Shown: positions 25,581 to 34,113, counted from the stretch's first letter. The stretch: 64,000 nucleotides of DNA from Anaerolineales bacterium (GCA_030583925.1 CP129482.1:2976001-3040000); one strand, 5' to 3'. The notes: generated by a model from the letters alone, not told the origin. Numbers and translations: made by a program.

Positions 25581-26051
25581 ATGGCTCTTGAACAGGAATT
25601 TGTAAATAATCTCTTCCAATTCATGGAGGAGACGTTTGAAAACGTTCAGGGGATTTATTTGGATAAAGGCACGTCTCTTTTTGAGACGTTGGAAACTGTT
25701 TCGGCGGCGGAGGCTTCGATCCCCGTTGGGGGCAAGTGCGCTTCGCTCGCCGCGCAGGTGGCGCACGTGACGTTTTACATCGATTCGGCGGAGCGCTACA
25801 TCGTTAACCACGACACCAGTCCGCGCGACTGGGGTTACATCTGGCGCACTGTGGAAAAGGTCACGCCTGAGGAATGGGAAGCGTACAAAAGTAAATTACG
25901 AGAAGCGTATCAGCGCATGGGCAAACTCTTCCATGAAATCTCGACGTGGAACGACGATTCCATCGGCGGCGCGCTTTCGATTGTAGTACACACCGCGTAC
26001 CATCTCGGTGAAATCAGACAGGCGCTTTGCACCTTGAAACAAGAAGGGTGA
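25581..26051 (+). CDS. DinB-family protein
   Basis: 156 residues forming a DinB/YfiT-like four-helix bundle. The His of QVAHVTFYIDS (about 55) and the late pair in VVHTAYHLGEIRQAL are the expected metal triad. Family members are thiol-dependent transferases or damage-induced proteins. It lies 24 nt after the VOC gene and 4 nt before a second VOC gene. A second DinB gene is at 41500-41970. Confidence 0.88.
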   Translation: MALEQEFVNNLFQFMEETFENVQGIYLDKGTSLFETLETVSAAEASIPVGGKCASLAAQVAHVTFYIDSAERYIVNHDTSPRDWGYIWRTVEKVTPEEWEAYKSKLREAYQRMGKLFHEISTWNDDSIGGALSIVVHTAYHLGEIRQALCTLKQEG

Positions 26052-26055
26052 CAAG

Positions 26056-26475
26056 ATGACGAATCGTTCGATGCCGCCTGGTGCAATAATTCCTGAACTC
26101 GCCTACCCAGACGTGCGCGCGGCAGCAGATTGGCTTTGCCAAGCCTTTGGGTTCTCGGAACGCCTGCAAATCGGGAACCACCGCGCGCAACTTGTCTTTG
26201 GCGGAGGCTCGATCATCGTCACAAAAAGAAATTCAAGCGATTCCCCTCTCGTTGACACGAGCCACGCGGTTATGGTTTGCGTGGACGATGTTGACGCACA
26301 TTACGAGCAGGCTAAACGATACGGCGCAAAAATAACCAACCCGCCAAAGGATTATGAATTCGGCGAGCGGCAATACAGCGTGGAAGATCCTGGCGGGCAT
26401 CATTGGGTATTTTCGCAGAGCATCGCGGATGTTGACCCACAAACATGGGGCGGGATATTGAACAAATCGAATTGA
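26056..26475 (+). CDS. Glyoxalase/VOC-family protein (second)
   Basis: 139 residues with PELAYPDVRAAADWLCQAFGF and an ending EDPGGHHWVFSQSIADVDP, typical of the YycE/PhnB-like VOC branch. It follows the DinB gene by 4 nt and is closed by a strong terminator at 26488-26515, so VOC-DinB-VOC is one transcript. The substrate is unknown. Confidence 0.88.
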   Translation: MTNRSMPPGAIIPELAYPDVRAAADWLCQAFGFSERLQIGNHRAQLVFGGGSIIVTKRNSSDSPLVDTSHAVMVCVDDVDAHYEQAKRYGAKITNPPKDYEFGERQYSVEDPGGHHWVFSQSIADVDPQTWGGILNKSN

Positions 26476-26487
26476 GAGCGATACGTC

Positions 26488-26515
26488 CCCCTCTTCCATA
26501 GGAAGAGGGGTTTTT
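26488..26515 (+). terminator. Intrinsic terminator after VOC-DinB-VOC
   Basis: CCCCTCTTCC, loop ATA, GGAAGAGGGG, then five T. A compact and convincing terminator. Confidence 0.88.
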
Positions 26516-26525
26516 GATCTGGCAT

Positions 26526-26648
26526 TAGCGCGGCTGACGAAGAACAGCGCGGGGGGTGAGAAGCAGGCTCAACGTCACGAGAGAAGCGATGGTCGAACCC
26601 GTCGCGGCAATCACCGCGACAATGGGTCCGCCTAACGTTTGACCGAGG
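26526..26648 (-). pseudogene. Duplicated fragment of an MFS transporter 3' end
   Basis: About 120 nt on the minus strand nearly repeat the region 27696-27815, the coding sequence for the last transmembrane part of the MFS gene at 27641-28894. Both encode QTLGGPIVAVIAATGSTIAS. A G-run differs in length (six against five G), shifting the frame so the copy ends early. It has no start of its own. It marks a local duplication around the sigma-factor genes that lie between the two copies. Confidence 0.85.
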
Positions 26649-26692
26649 GCAGTCATTTTTTGTAACTTTTTTTCGTTTGGGGGATAATATCT

Positions 26693-27196
26693 TTGAAACC
26701 GATGGTCACCAACTTCCATGACCTGTACCAGAAATACTCGAACGACGTGTATCGCTTCGCCTATTGGGTCTGCGGAAACGCGCAGGACGCCGAGGATATC
26801 ACTTCTGAAACGTTCGTCCGCGCGCTGACTTCGCACGGCGAAATACGATCCGAAACCGTCAAAGGCTACCTGTTGACCATCGCAAAAAATCTGGCATACA
26901 AAAGGTCAAATCGCGAGAAAAGGTTAGTGCCGCTCGAACGGGATTTCGTCGAGTCGCAATCTCAGCCAGCCAAACAAGTCGAGGAGGCGGCGAGTCTCGA
27001 AACCGCCATGCGATTCATCCAAACCCTGCCCGAAACGGACCGCGCCGCGCTGGTCCTGCGGCTTCAAGACGAACTGTCCTACGAAGAGATCGCCGACATC
27101 TTGAACATTTCGCTCGCCGCGGCGAAGGTCAAGGTACACCGAGCAAGAATCAAACTGACCGAATACATGCAAGAACAAGAGGAGCCACAATTATGA
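26693..27196 (+). CDS. ECF RNA polymerase sigma factor
   Basis: About 167 residues. Region 2 is FHDLYQKYSNDVYRFAYWVCG through EDITSETFVRALT; region 4 is LPETDRAALVLRL followed by LSYEEIADILNISLAAAKVKVHRAR. The TTG at 26693 follows GGGGGATAAT at normal distance; ATG 26702 is an alternative. The stop overlaps the start of the next gene (ATGA), a probable anti-sigma partner. Its target promoter is not recognisable here. Confidence 0.93.
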   Translation: MKPMVTNFHDLYQKYSNDVYRFAYWVCGNAQDAEDITSETFVRALTSHGEIRSETVKGYLLTIAKNLAYKRSNREKRLVPLERDFVESQSQPAKQVEEAASLETAMRFIQTLPETDRAALVLRLQDELSYEEIADILNISLAAAKVKVHRARIKLTEYMQEQEEPQL

Positions 27197-27603
27197 AAAT
27201 CACTCGTGATGTCGTCACCGACCTGTTACCCGTCTATCTCGCAGGCGAAGCAAGCGCAGATACTCGCGCCCTCGTCGAGGAATTCCTCAAGCAGAATCCT
27301 GAATTTGCAAAACTCATCGCCAAAGAGGAGCGCCCGCTTGCGCAACCTTCGATACAACTTCAAAAGGAGACCGAAATGAAAACATTAGAACAGACCAAAA
27401 AATTACTTGCCAAGAGATCGTGGTACATGGGGTTTGCGATCTTCTTCACCGTATTGCCTTTGTCCATCCGAGGCAATGAACAAGGCATCTACTGGATGTG
27501 GGCAGGCGATCCGATGATTCCCATCACGAGCGTTGCCGTCGCCGTCTTCATGTGGTTCCTCTATGCGAGGACGAACCACAAACTGAACGGTTCTGGCTTG
27601 TAA
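27193..27603 (+). CDS. Putative membrane anti-sigma factor
   Basis: 136 residues: a cytoplasmic part (1-60; VVTDLLPVYLAGEASADTR, the helix arrangement of zinc-finger anti-sigma domains but without the Cys cluster) followed by two membrane helices (about 80-95 and 103-120). Its start overlaps the sigma-factor stop. Position and topology point to an anti-sigma factor of the DUF1700/ZAS-like kind; the assignment rests on context. A bidirectional terminator follows. Confidence 0.72.
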   Translation: MKITRDVVTDLLPVYLAGEASADTRALVEEFLKQNPEFAKLIAKEERPLAQPSIQLQKETEMKTLEQTKKLLAKRSWYMGFAIFFTVLPLSIRGNEQGIYWMWAGDPMIPITSVAVAVFMWFLYARTNHKLNGSGL

Positions 27604-27604
27604 G

Positions 27605-27640
27605 AAAATGACCGTCGCTTTTATGGCGACGGTCATTTTT
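27605..27640. terminator. Bidirectional terminator
   Basis: GACCGTCGC and GCGACGGTC around a short loop, with A-run upstream and T-run downstream, between the convergent anti-sigma and MFS genes. It serves both. Confidence 0.88.
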
Positions 27641-28894
27641 TTATCCTCCCGCTTCTTTCGCGGACGTTTCAGCTGGTTCGGGGCTTCGCCGCGAGTTGGC
27701 GCGGCTGACGAAGAAAAGCGCGGGGGTGAGAAGCAGGCTCGACGTCACGAGTGAAGCGATGGTCGAGCCCGTCGCGGCGATCACCGCGACGATGGGTCCA
27801 CCCAACGTTTGACCAACCGTGTCCACCTGCCCAAACATCGAGTGGACCGTCGCGCGGACGTTCGAATCCAATTTTTGGTTGACCCACGCGGTCTGCAGAG
27901 GGATTCGGACGTCTCGTAACGCGTCGATGATGAGATACAGGCTGAGGCTGAGAAACAGAACCGACGAGAGGGCGAAGCCCAGCATGGCGGCGGAGATCAA
28001 GCCCGTCACAATCAGCATGGCGCGACCAATGGCAATCGAGTTTGTCGAGTCGACGCGCTTTTCGACAAAGTGAACGGCGAGGATGGTGAGCAAAGTCCCC
28101 ACCGCGCGCAGAACGGCGAAGAACGCCACTTGGTTGTTCCCAAATAAAATCGGCAGACTGAAAGTATCGAGCAAATGCTTCACCCACAGACGATCAAAGC
28201 CTTCGCTGTAGATTCCGTAGAACAGCCCAACGCCGACGATGCTCATCAAGCGCGGGCTCGAACGGACGGCATCCGCGCCTTGTTTGAAGGTATGCCACAT
28301 GTGTCCCCATGTTGTGCGGTCTTCACGCGGCGTGGGATGAAAATTTGTCTCAGGCATGATAAGAATCAGGGTCACGCCGATCAACAGCACGCCCGCTGAG
28401 CCGACCAAAATCGGCATGGCGACGTTGTCCACACCAACCAACGCGGCGAGCGCCATGCCGAGAAGCGACGCGTACAATCCGACGCGAGTAGCGCGCAAGA
28501 AAAGTTTGTTGGCGTCGTCCTCGCCGATCTCATCGGTGATCCATGCCTGCGTCGCGCCGCTGGTGAAGGTGTAGCCCAATCCCCAGATCACTTGCGCGAG
28601 AAGAATCGGGATGAATGCGGGAAAGAGTCCTTCCACCAGGAAGCCAACGCCCATCAGCACATAGCCGATGATGATCGAAAGCCTGCGTGAATACACGTCG
28701 GCGACAATCCCTGTTGGCACTTCGAAGACGAATGCGGAAATTTCAAGCGCGGTGCCGACGAGAATCAGTTGAATGGGCGTCAGTCCAGCAACCGTCGCTT
28801 CGTAGAGCGAGGTGACGACGAACATCATCGAGAAACACGCGGAGGCGGAGAATTCGATAAAGAGATAGACGCGGGAGGGGGAGATGCGAGGCAA
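27641..28894 (-). CDS. MFS transporter
   Basis: 417 residues with about 12 membrane helices. The loop between helices 2 and 3 reads FEVPTGIVADVYSRR, the standard MFS G-x-x-A-D-x-x-x-R motif. It resembles uncharacterised drug-efflux-like carriers. The start appears to be TTG 28894. The periodic AT-rich repeat lies directly upstream of it, exactly as for the Cas4-like gene at 62775-63287. The final 120 nt are duplicated as a broken copy at 26526-26648. Confidence 0.9.
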   Translation of the reverse strand: MPRISPSRVYLFIEFSASACFSMMFVVTSLYEATVAGLTPIQLILVGTALEISAFVFEVPTGIVADVYSRRLSIIIGYVLMGVGFLVEGLFPAFIPILLAQVIWGLGYTFTSGATQAWITDEIGEDDANKLFLRATRVGLYASLLGMALAALVGVDNVAMPILVGSAGVLLIGVTLILIMPETNFHPTPREDRTTWGHMWHTFKQGADAVRSSPRLMSIVGVGLFYGIYSEGFDRLWVKHLLDTFSLPILFGNNQVAFFAVLRAVGTLLTILAVHFVEKRVDSTNSIAIGRAMLIVTGLISAAMLGFALSSVLFLSLSLYLIIDALRDVRIPLQTAWVNQKLDSNVRATVHSMFGQVDTVGQTLGGPIVAVIAATGSTIASLVTSSLLLTPALFFVSRANSRRSPEPAETSAKEAGG

Positions 28895-28902
28895 GGGGAT
28901 GG

Positions 28903-28950
28903 GGTTGGTAATTGGTAAATAGTAATTAGAGATTGGAGACTAGAGACTGG
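28903..28950. repeat. Periodic TTGGTAAT/GGAGACTAGAGA repeat, copy 1
   Basis: Heptamer-like units (TTGGTAA, TTAGAGA, TTGGAGA, CTAGAGA) follow one another directly upstream of the MFS start. A longer copy with the same order and orientation is at 63292-63380. Confidence 0.75.
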
Positions 28951-28969
28951 AACTGATCTCATCAACGCC

Positions 28970-29053
28970 ATGTCACTCTGAGGGAGCGGTTGTTGCGACC
29001 GAAGAGTCTCTTATTTGTGCGGTAGAGATGCTTCGCTCCGCTCAGCATGACAT
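28970..29053. repeat. Imperfect inverted repeat (TGTCACTCTGAG type)
   Basis: ATGTCACTCTGAG at 28970 and CTCAGCATGACAT at 29041 are arms of an imperfect inverted element with GAGTCTC and GCTTCGCTCCG inside. Elements of this look are common interspersed repeats in environmental bacterial genomes. Confidence 0.6.
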
Positions 29054-29067
29054 ATTTGAGTTAACTT

Positions 29068-29688
29068 CTAGAGGTTGGCGGAGACGAGAAGTTTTTTGAG
29101 TTGGTTGAGAGCAGAGTCGACGTCTGTGAAATGGATTCCCTTCATGCCTATTTTCTCGCAGGCTTCGATGTTTTCGATGAAGTCGTCCACGAAGACCGCT
29201 TCTTTTGGCTTGACCTGCAACTTCTCCAACGCGATGCGATAGATCTTCTCGGCTGGCTTTGCCACGCCCACCTCCGCCGAGATAATCATCTCGTCGAACA
29301 CGTCGGCGAATTTTTCCTTTTCAATGTAGGCGCGCAATCCATCCCAAGCATTACTGATGAGTCCCACTTTGTATTTCGGTTTGAGCGAACGCAGAAACTC
29401 CAACAAGGATCGGTCAATCACGTCGCCGCCGAAGAATTCATCGCGCACTCGCTGAACTTCGCTGGCTGGCAGTTTGAGCGCTTTCATCACATTGAGCCAA
29501 TGCTGCTCCTCGGTGATCTCTCCCACCGAAGCGCGCGCCGCCGAGCCGTTTGCTCCTCCGCCAAAGACAAGTTTCTCGATATCCTCGTAGTCCATACGGA
29601 ACTGCTCCGCGAGTCCTTGTCGCGGAGCCTGATGTTCGGTGCGGACAATAACGCCGCCAAAATCAAAAAACACAGCGCGAATCGTCAT
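29068..29688 (-). CDS. HAD-IA hydrolase (YihX-like)
   Basis: 206 residues with FFDFGGVIV (motif I), ISNAW (motif II), GVAKPAE (motif III) and FVDDFIENIEA (motif IV). The DFGGV start resembles YihX-type sugar-phosphate phosphatases, whose second Asp is also replaced by Gly. Its start overlaps the zinc-ribbon gene stop upstream (ATGA). It is more distant from the HADs at 1-13.6 kb than those are from each other. Confidence 0.9.
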   Translation of the reverse strand: MTIRAVFFDFGGVIVRTEHQAPRQGLAEQFRMDYEDIEKLVFGGGANGSAARASVGEITEEQHWLNVMKALKLPASEVQRVRDEFFGGDVIDRSLLEFLRSLKPKYKVGLISNAWDGLRAYIEKEKFADVFDEMIISAEVGVAKPAEKIYRIALEKLQVKPKEAVFVDDFIENIEACEKIGMKGIHFTDVDSALNQLKKLLVSANL

Positions 29689-30035
29689 TTTTTCTTCTTC
29701 GCGGAAGTTTTCGATTTAGCGGTTGACGATTTCTTCGCGGCGGTTGGCTGAGGCTTGGATTCAGCCGGAGCGGCTGGGGCAGCCTCCCCTTTGGGAAGAG
29801 GCGCTTCAGACTGCGGGTGGGCTTTCATCTCCGCCTCGAATTCTTTCAACGCCTCGCGCCAATTTGGGAAGAACATCTCCATGCGCTTGCGGTCAACTTT
29901 GTTGGCGCGTCTACAACGCGGACAATGCGCGTCGTAGTGAGTCAATTTTCCGGCGTCCATCTCTTGTAAACCATCGAGCATCTCCACGCGGCTGAGGGTA
30001 AAGGGCATTTGGCAAAACGAACATTTAATATTCAT
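29685..30035 (-). CDS. Zinc-ribbon protein with basic tail
   Basis: 116 residues. CSFC (5-8) and CPRC (38-41) form a zinc ribbon in the first 45 residues; an Ala/Pro linker and a Lys/Ser/Thr-rich tail (about 85-116) follow, a pattern suggesting nucleic-acid contact. AAGGAG precedes the start. It couples to the HAD gene by a 4-nt overlap. The function is unknown. Confidence 0.8.
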   Translation of the reverse strand: MNIKCSFCQMPFTLSRVEMLDGLQEMDAGKLTHYDAHCPRCRRANKVDRKRMEMFFPNWREALKEFEAEMKAHPQSEAPLPKGEAAPAAPAESKPQPTAAKKSSTAKSKTSAKKKK

Positions 30036-30057
30036 GGCGGCTCCTTGAAATCAAGAA

Positions 30058-30108
30058 CGTCCCGCAGGTTTATCGAAAGAGCAAAACCTGAATCCCAACC
30101 TGCGGGAC
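30058..30108. repeat. CGTCCCGCAGGTTT palindromic repeat, copy 2
   Basis: CGTCCCGCAGGTTT and AACCTGCGGGAC enclose a 25-nt loop. The arms match those at 23313-23366 while the loops differ, so the hairpin itself is the conserved part. Confidence 0.75.
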
Positions 30109-30132
30109 ACTGTTATTTCGATTGAGTATAGC

Positions 30133-31167
30133 CTATAACGATTCGACAGCCAACTCTTTACCCGAACGGAATTCTTTTTCGTACATATTGAACTGCCGTT
30201 GGACGCGCATCCCTGCATTTTCATACAACTTCAACGCGCCGGTGAGACTGCTCGCATCCACGCCAAGACCGGCGCGCTTCTTGCCATCCGCATAGAACGC
30301 GGCAAAGGCATGTTTAAGCAACGCGTGACCCAACCCGCGTTTGCGCCACTCGCGGCGCACACCCAACTCGCTCACCCAACCAGATTCGGCATCATCGGCG
30401 TTTTCGCGGCGGCAGATGCAAATGCCAGCCATCCGGTCGCCGTCCATCGCGACGAACCACATCTCAGGCGTGTACCCGGGTTCCTCGACAAAATTATGTT
30501 TGTATTCCGCCAAGCCTTTTTCAAATGGCTGTTCGATGAAACCGAAGTGGTCATTGAACGTGTCCACAAATGTCCGGTAGACTTCCTCGAGTTCCGTTTC
30601 GGGGTCATACGGGCGGATCACAATCCCATCGGGGACAGCTGACTCTTCGGGCGCCGAATCCAAATCCGCGACCATGCGATAGAACGAGCGGATGTGTTTC
30701 CAGCCGAGTCCTTCAAAGAGGGCGTTCCCGTTTTCGTTGTGCGCCTCCACACCGGAGCGCGGCGCGACCCGTAGATCGGGCGCGCACTTGTCGAGCGCGA
30801 GACGCGCGTGATCCTCCGCCCACGTCACGATGTGGCCGCCGATTCCTTTCCCCCAGTGATCGGGGTGCACACATCCATAAATCCACGGGTGAACGGGCGG
30901 CTGTTGAGTCGTCCAACATTCCACAAAAGCGACCAGCGTGCCATCTGCCGCAAAAACCAGATGCAGATCGGTTTCCGGGTTGAAGCCGTCGTTCAGCCAG
31001 TCGAGGCGGAGCAACTCCGGGTCGTTCAAGTCCACGCGTCCGTTCAGGTGCATGGAGTAAAGATTGAGCAGGTCAAAGACGATTTTGTAATCGTCAATGC
31101 TTCCGCCGCGTGCAAAGTATTCCGCAGGCAATGGAAGAATGTTTTGTTTTTCAAGTATGGCGTTCAT
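30133..31167 (-). CDS. Double GNAT acetyltransferase
   Basis: 344 residues with two GNAT folds. The first (about 30-165) has HPDHWGKGIGGHIVTWAE and the second (about 180-330) has GVRREWRKRGLGHALLKHAF, both the acetyl-CoA-binding R/Q-x-x-G-x-G/A loop. Two-domain GNATs include mycothiol synthase-like proteins. It closes a run of five GNAT genes on this strand. The substrate is unknown. Confidence 0.88.
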   Translation of the reverse strand: MNAILEKQNILPLPAEYFARGGSIDDYKIVFDLLNLYSMHLNGRVDLNDPELLRLDWLNDGFNPETDLHLVFAADGTLVAFVECWTTQQPPVHPWIYGCVHPDHWGKGIGGHIVTWAEDHARLALDKCAPDLRVAPRSGVEAHNENGNALFEGLGWKHIRSFYRMVADLDSAPEESAVPDGIVIRPYDPETELEEVYRTFVDTFNDHFGFIEQPFEKGLAEYKHNFVEEPGYTPEMWFVAMDGDRMAGICICRRENADDAESGWVSELGVRREWRKRGLGHALLKHAFAAFYADGKKRAGLGVDASSLTGALKLYENAGMRVQRQFNMYEKEFRSGKELAVESL

Positions 31168-31176
31168 TGGATACCT

Positions 31177-32181
31177 TCATTCATCATGTTCTTCGAGTTC
31201 ACGTCCGGGACGCAACTCTTTTTCATAGGTCACGAATTCGCTGGCGGCGTGCATGCCTGCTTTGATATAGAGTCGAGTGGCGCCTGTGGGACTTTCCGCA
31301 TCCACACCGAGACCGATGGTCTTGGTGCCGCGTTTATAAAACTCGCCAAAGGAATGAATCAACAGCGAGTAACCCAATCCCATCTTGCGCCATGGGCGGC
31401 GGACTCCCAGCGTGCCGATCCAGCCGATGCCCATGCGATAACGGTTCTGCGAGAAACCTGCGACCTGATCACCGTCCCACGCAACCATCCACAGGGATGG
31501 GTCAAAGTCTGAGCGGCTGAACTTGCGTAATGTCCAGTGATCGAACGAGATATCGTGACTACCCCAATGGTCACGGAAGGTTTCATTCTGCGCCTCCCAA
31601 ACTGCGCGGTCATGCTCACCTTTCACGAAGGGACGTAGTTCGATCCCATTTGGGAAAACAACTTCGGGCGGAGGAGAATCGAGTTCTACCTGCATCCGCC
31701 AGTGATAACGAATCGGCGAAAAACCGCAGGCTTCGTGAACGCTTCGTCCGTCTGTATCATGGCTGTCCAATGTACTTTGCAGATGTACACGGACATCGGG
31801 TTCAGCCAAAGCGATTTCTTGACGCGCTCGTTTCTCAACAGCGTGCATCATCGTAGTGGCAATGCCCAACCCTTTGAACTGCGGGTGGACGTATCCATCG
31901 GTGCGGAGTTTAGAGTGTTCATATTCGTTTGAAAACTCCTCGAAGCCCACGATCCGCCCATCTTGCGTGACAGCGACAATGCCGTCCGTTTCGATGTTAA
32001 AGCCAGGCGACTTCCACTCAAGCGCCATCTCTTCCTCGGTCACAGCGACCGTGGTATCCCCATCCGCTTCACACACATCGTAGACGAGTTGGGTCACCGC
32101 GGCGAGATCGTCCCATCTTGCAAAACGCAGGTTGATCGTTGGGTCGAGAAACGTCTCGCTAGTTTGTAGTTTTGTTGTCAT
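31177..32181 (-). CDS. Double GNAT acetyltransferase
   Basis: About 334 residues and the same two-domain build as its neighbour at 30133-31167, of which it is a clear paralogue: HPQFKGLGIATTMMHAVE in the first half and GVRRPWRKMGLGYSLLIHSF in the second. ATG 32181, after GGATGGAAC, is preferred to GTG 32202. It overlaps the upstream GNAT gene by 23 nt and ends 9 nt before the next. Confidence 0.87.
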   Translation of the reverse strand: MTTKLQTSETFLDPTINLRFARWDDLAAVTQLVYDVCEADGDTTVAVTEEEMALEWKSPGFNIETDGIVAVTQDGRIVGFEEFSNEYEHSKLRTDGYVHPQFKGLGIATTMMHAVEKRARQEIALAEPDVRVHLQSTLDSHDTDGRSVHEACGFSPIRYHWRMQVELDSPPPEVVFPNGIELRPFVKGEHDRAVWEAQNETFRDHWGSHDISFDHWTLRKFSRSDFDPSLWMVAWDGDQVAGFSQNRYRMGIGWIGTLGVRRPWRKMGLGYSLLIHSFGEFYKRGTKTIGLGVDAESPTGATRLYIKAGMHAASEFVTYEKELRPGRELEEHDE

Positions 32182-32731
32182 TTTGTTCCATCCATTCTTC
32201 ACGCAGGATGCCCATGTAGAGCATATCCCAGCGTTTGCCTTCCTTGTTCAACGTTTGCCGCATCCGCCCTTCATGGCGGAAGCCGACCTTTTCATAGGAA
32301 CGGATCGCGCGCGGGTTGTATTCGAACACGTTCAGCGTCACGCGCCTCAGATTCAACTCGATAAAGGCATAGCGCAAGAGCAACCTCATCAGGTCGGCGC
32401 CATAGCCTTTGCCCCACAGGTCGCGGTCGCCGAATCCTAGCCCAACGAACGCGTCCCGCCCGGTCCAGTTATAGACAAACAGATCGCCTGTGCCGACCAA
32501 CGCGTCGTTCTCCAACGTGCGAACGCCGAACCCGTAAAATTTGGGAGATTGTTCTTCAATTTCCTCTTCGATCTCTTTTTGAATCTTGTCCGAAGAAACC
32601 AGCCTGCTCGCGCCGCTATCGAGATAACGCTTGAATTCCGAGTCGCGGTCCCAGCGCGCAAAAGCCTTTGCGCCCTCCGCCGCGTCCAAAGCGATCAGGC
32701 GCACCAACTCGCCTGTGTACAAATCTTTCAT
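32159..32731 (-). CDS. GNAT acetyltransferase (RimJ/RimL-like)
   Basis: 190 residues of the RimJ/RimL-type single-domain GNAT group: the LVRLIALDAAEGAKAFARW opening, the DLWGKGYGADLMRLLLRYAF acetyl-CoA loop and a LNLRRVTLNVFEYNPRAIRSYEKVGF segment. It acetylates an amino group, perhaps of a protein N-terminus or an antibiotic. Its start overlaps the preceding GNAT stop by 4 nt. Confidence 0.9.
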   Translation of the reverse strand: MKDLYTGELVRLIALDAAEGAKAFARWDRDSEFKRYLDSGASRLVSSDKIQKEIEEEIEEQSPKFYGFGVRTLENDALVGTGDLFVYNWTGRDAFVGLGFGDRDLWGKGYGADLMRLLLRYAFIELNLRRVTLNVFEYNPRAIRSYEKVGFRHEGRMRQTLNKEGKRWDMLYMGILREEWMEQNDNKTTN

Positions 32732-33297
32732 GGTTTATCTCCGTTTTGCATTGCCAGCCATTCCTCGCGCAAAATGCCCATCCACAAGCCGTCGGTGAAC
32801 ACGCCTTCATGGCAGGCATCCTCGCGCGTGCGTCCTTCCATGCGAAAGCCGACTTTTTCATACGAACGCAGGGCGCGCGGATTGTACTCATGCAAGCCCA
32901 GCGACACGCGGTACATGTTCAATTCCACGAACGCGTATTGCAAAGCCAGCTTCATCATATCCGTGCCATAGCCTTTGCCCCAGAAATCGCGCTCGCCAAT
33001 GCCCACGCCGATCCACGCCTCGCTGTGAGTCAAATCCACCCACAAGCCGATAAAGCCGATCAGTTTATCCTCCGCCAGCGTGCGCACAGAAAATGGATAG
33101 CGCTTCGGATGGAATCCTTTTTCAAGTTTTTCTTCCTGCCACTGACGGATACGCGTCTCCGAAAACAGGATGGCAGGATCGATGTCCGCCAGCCGATGGA
33201 ATTCCGAATCTCTCTGCCAGCGGACTTCGGATTTCGCCATCGCGTCCGGCTCTTCGGATGTAAAGCGGACGAGTTCTCCGCGAAATAGGTCTCTCAT
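32728..33297 (-). CDS. GNAT acetyltransferase (RimJ/RimL-like)
   Basis: 189 residues, a clear paralogue of the protein encoded at 32159-32731 (shared DFWGKGYGTDMMKLAL loop and EYNPRALRSYEKVGF). GGAGGAAGCG stands before the start, so this is an efficient translation start inside the operon. The downstream GNAT gene is coupled by ATGA. Confidence 0.9.
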   Translation of the reverse strand: MRDLFRGELVRFTSEEPDAMAKSEVRWQRDSEFHRLADIDPAILFSETRIRQWQEEKLEKGFHPKRYPFSVRTLAEDKLIGFIGLWVDLTHSEAWIGVGIGERDFWGKGYGTDMMKLALQYAFVELNMYRVSLGLHEYNPRALRSYEKVGFRMEGRTREDACHEGVFTDGLWMGILREEWLAMQNGDKP

Positions 33298-33306
33298 CGC
33301 TTCCTC

Positions 33307-33885
33307 CTACGGGTTCGCCTGACTCGCCCATTCAGCCTTCAACAAGCCGAAAACGATCATGTCCCAACGGCGACCGTCGCGTTCTACCGCCTGTCGTCGT
33401 CGAATTTCTTCAACAAAACCGAACTTCTCGAACAGGGCGAACGCGGCTTCGTTATATTCGGGTACGCGCGCGCTGACGCGATGCAGGTTCAACTCGCCGA
33501 AGAGGAACCGCAACAACATCCCCAGCGACTGCGCGCCATACCCTTTGCGTCGGTCCGCCGCCGCGCCGATGCCGAGTTGGATCCAGCAATTGCCGTTCGT
33601 CCACTCGATGCCCTGCACGAGAATCTTCCCGATCAGGCGATCATCCTCTTTCGAGCGGATGGTGAAATAGTATTTGTTCTTATCCTCTTCGATGCTCTTT
33701 TCGAGTTTCTCATAACTTTTCTTCACCATCGCCGCCGACATGGGACGCGCCGGCTCGACGTCGTACAGCCGCACGAAATCCGAATCATGCGTCCACACCG
33801 ATTCGACCGCCGGGTCTTTTTCGTAATCGATCGGTCCAAAGCGGACATCTTTGCCTTCGAACAATTGGGTTTGAATATCGAACAT
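33307..33885 (-). CDS. GNAT acetyltransferase (RimJ/RimL-like)
   Basis: 192 residues and the first gene of the GNAT array. The acetyl-CoA loop reads ADRRKGYGAQSLGMLL, followed by LNLHRVSARVPEYNEAAFALFEKFGF. AGGAGAATGAA precedes the start. It lies 9 nt before the next GNAT gene, so the five genes form one transcript that probably starts in the repeat-containing gap upstream. Confidence 0.9.
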   Translation of the reverse strand: MFDIQTQLFEGKDVRFGPIDYEKDPAVESVWTHDSDFVRLYDVEPARPMSAAMVKKSYEKLEKSIEEDKNKYYFTIRSKEDDRLIGKILVQGIEWTNGNCWIQLGIGAAADRRKGYGAQSLGMLLRFLFGELNLHRVSARVPEYNEAAFALFEKFGFVEEIRRRQAVERDGRRWDMIVFGLLKAEWASQANP

Positions 33886-33904
33886 TTCATTCTCCTCTAT
33901 AATT

Positions 33905-34012
33905 GATCTCTTGCATAAGTATTTCTTCCTTTGCCACAGAGAACCCAGAGAAAAAGAGAGTTTCTCAAAGGTCTCTGTGGACTCTGTGGCAGGTGGGCTT
34001 TTGCAAGAGATC
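33905..34012. repeat. Nested inverted repeat upstream of GNAT array
   Basis: Outer arms GATCTCTTGCA and TGCAAGAGATC enclose inner arms GCCACAGAG and CTCTGTGGC and a central AGAGAGTTTCTC segment. The inner part belongs to the same family as the CACGGAGT repeats. Confidence 0.75.
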
Positions 34013-34057
34013 TAATAAATAAAAACAGCCACAGACTTTCGCCCATGGCTGGCTTGA

Positions 34058-34093
34058 AAATAAAACAGCCGCGGGCGAGTGCGCCGCGGCTGT
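34058..34093 (-). terminator. Terminator of small ORF transcript
   Basis: On the minus strand ACAGCCGCGG and CCGCGGCTGT form a 10-bp stem with a 9-nt loop, followed by TTTTATTTT. It lies just downstream of the 32-codon ORF. Confidence 0.8.
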
Positions 34094-34113
34094 CGTTTAC
34101 ACGGAAACGTAAA

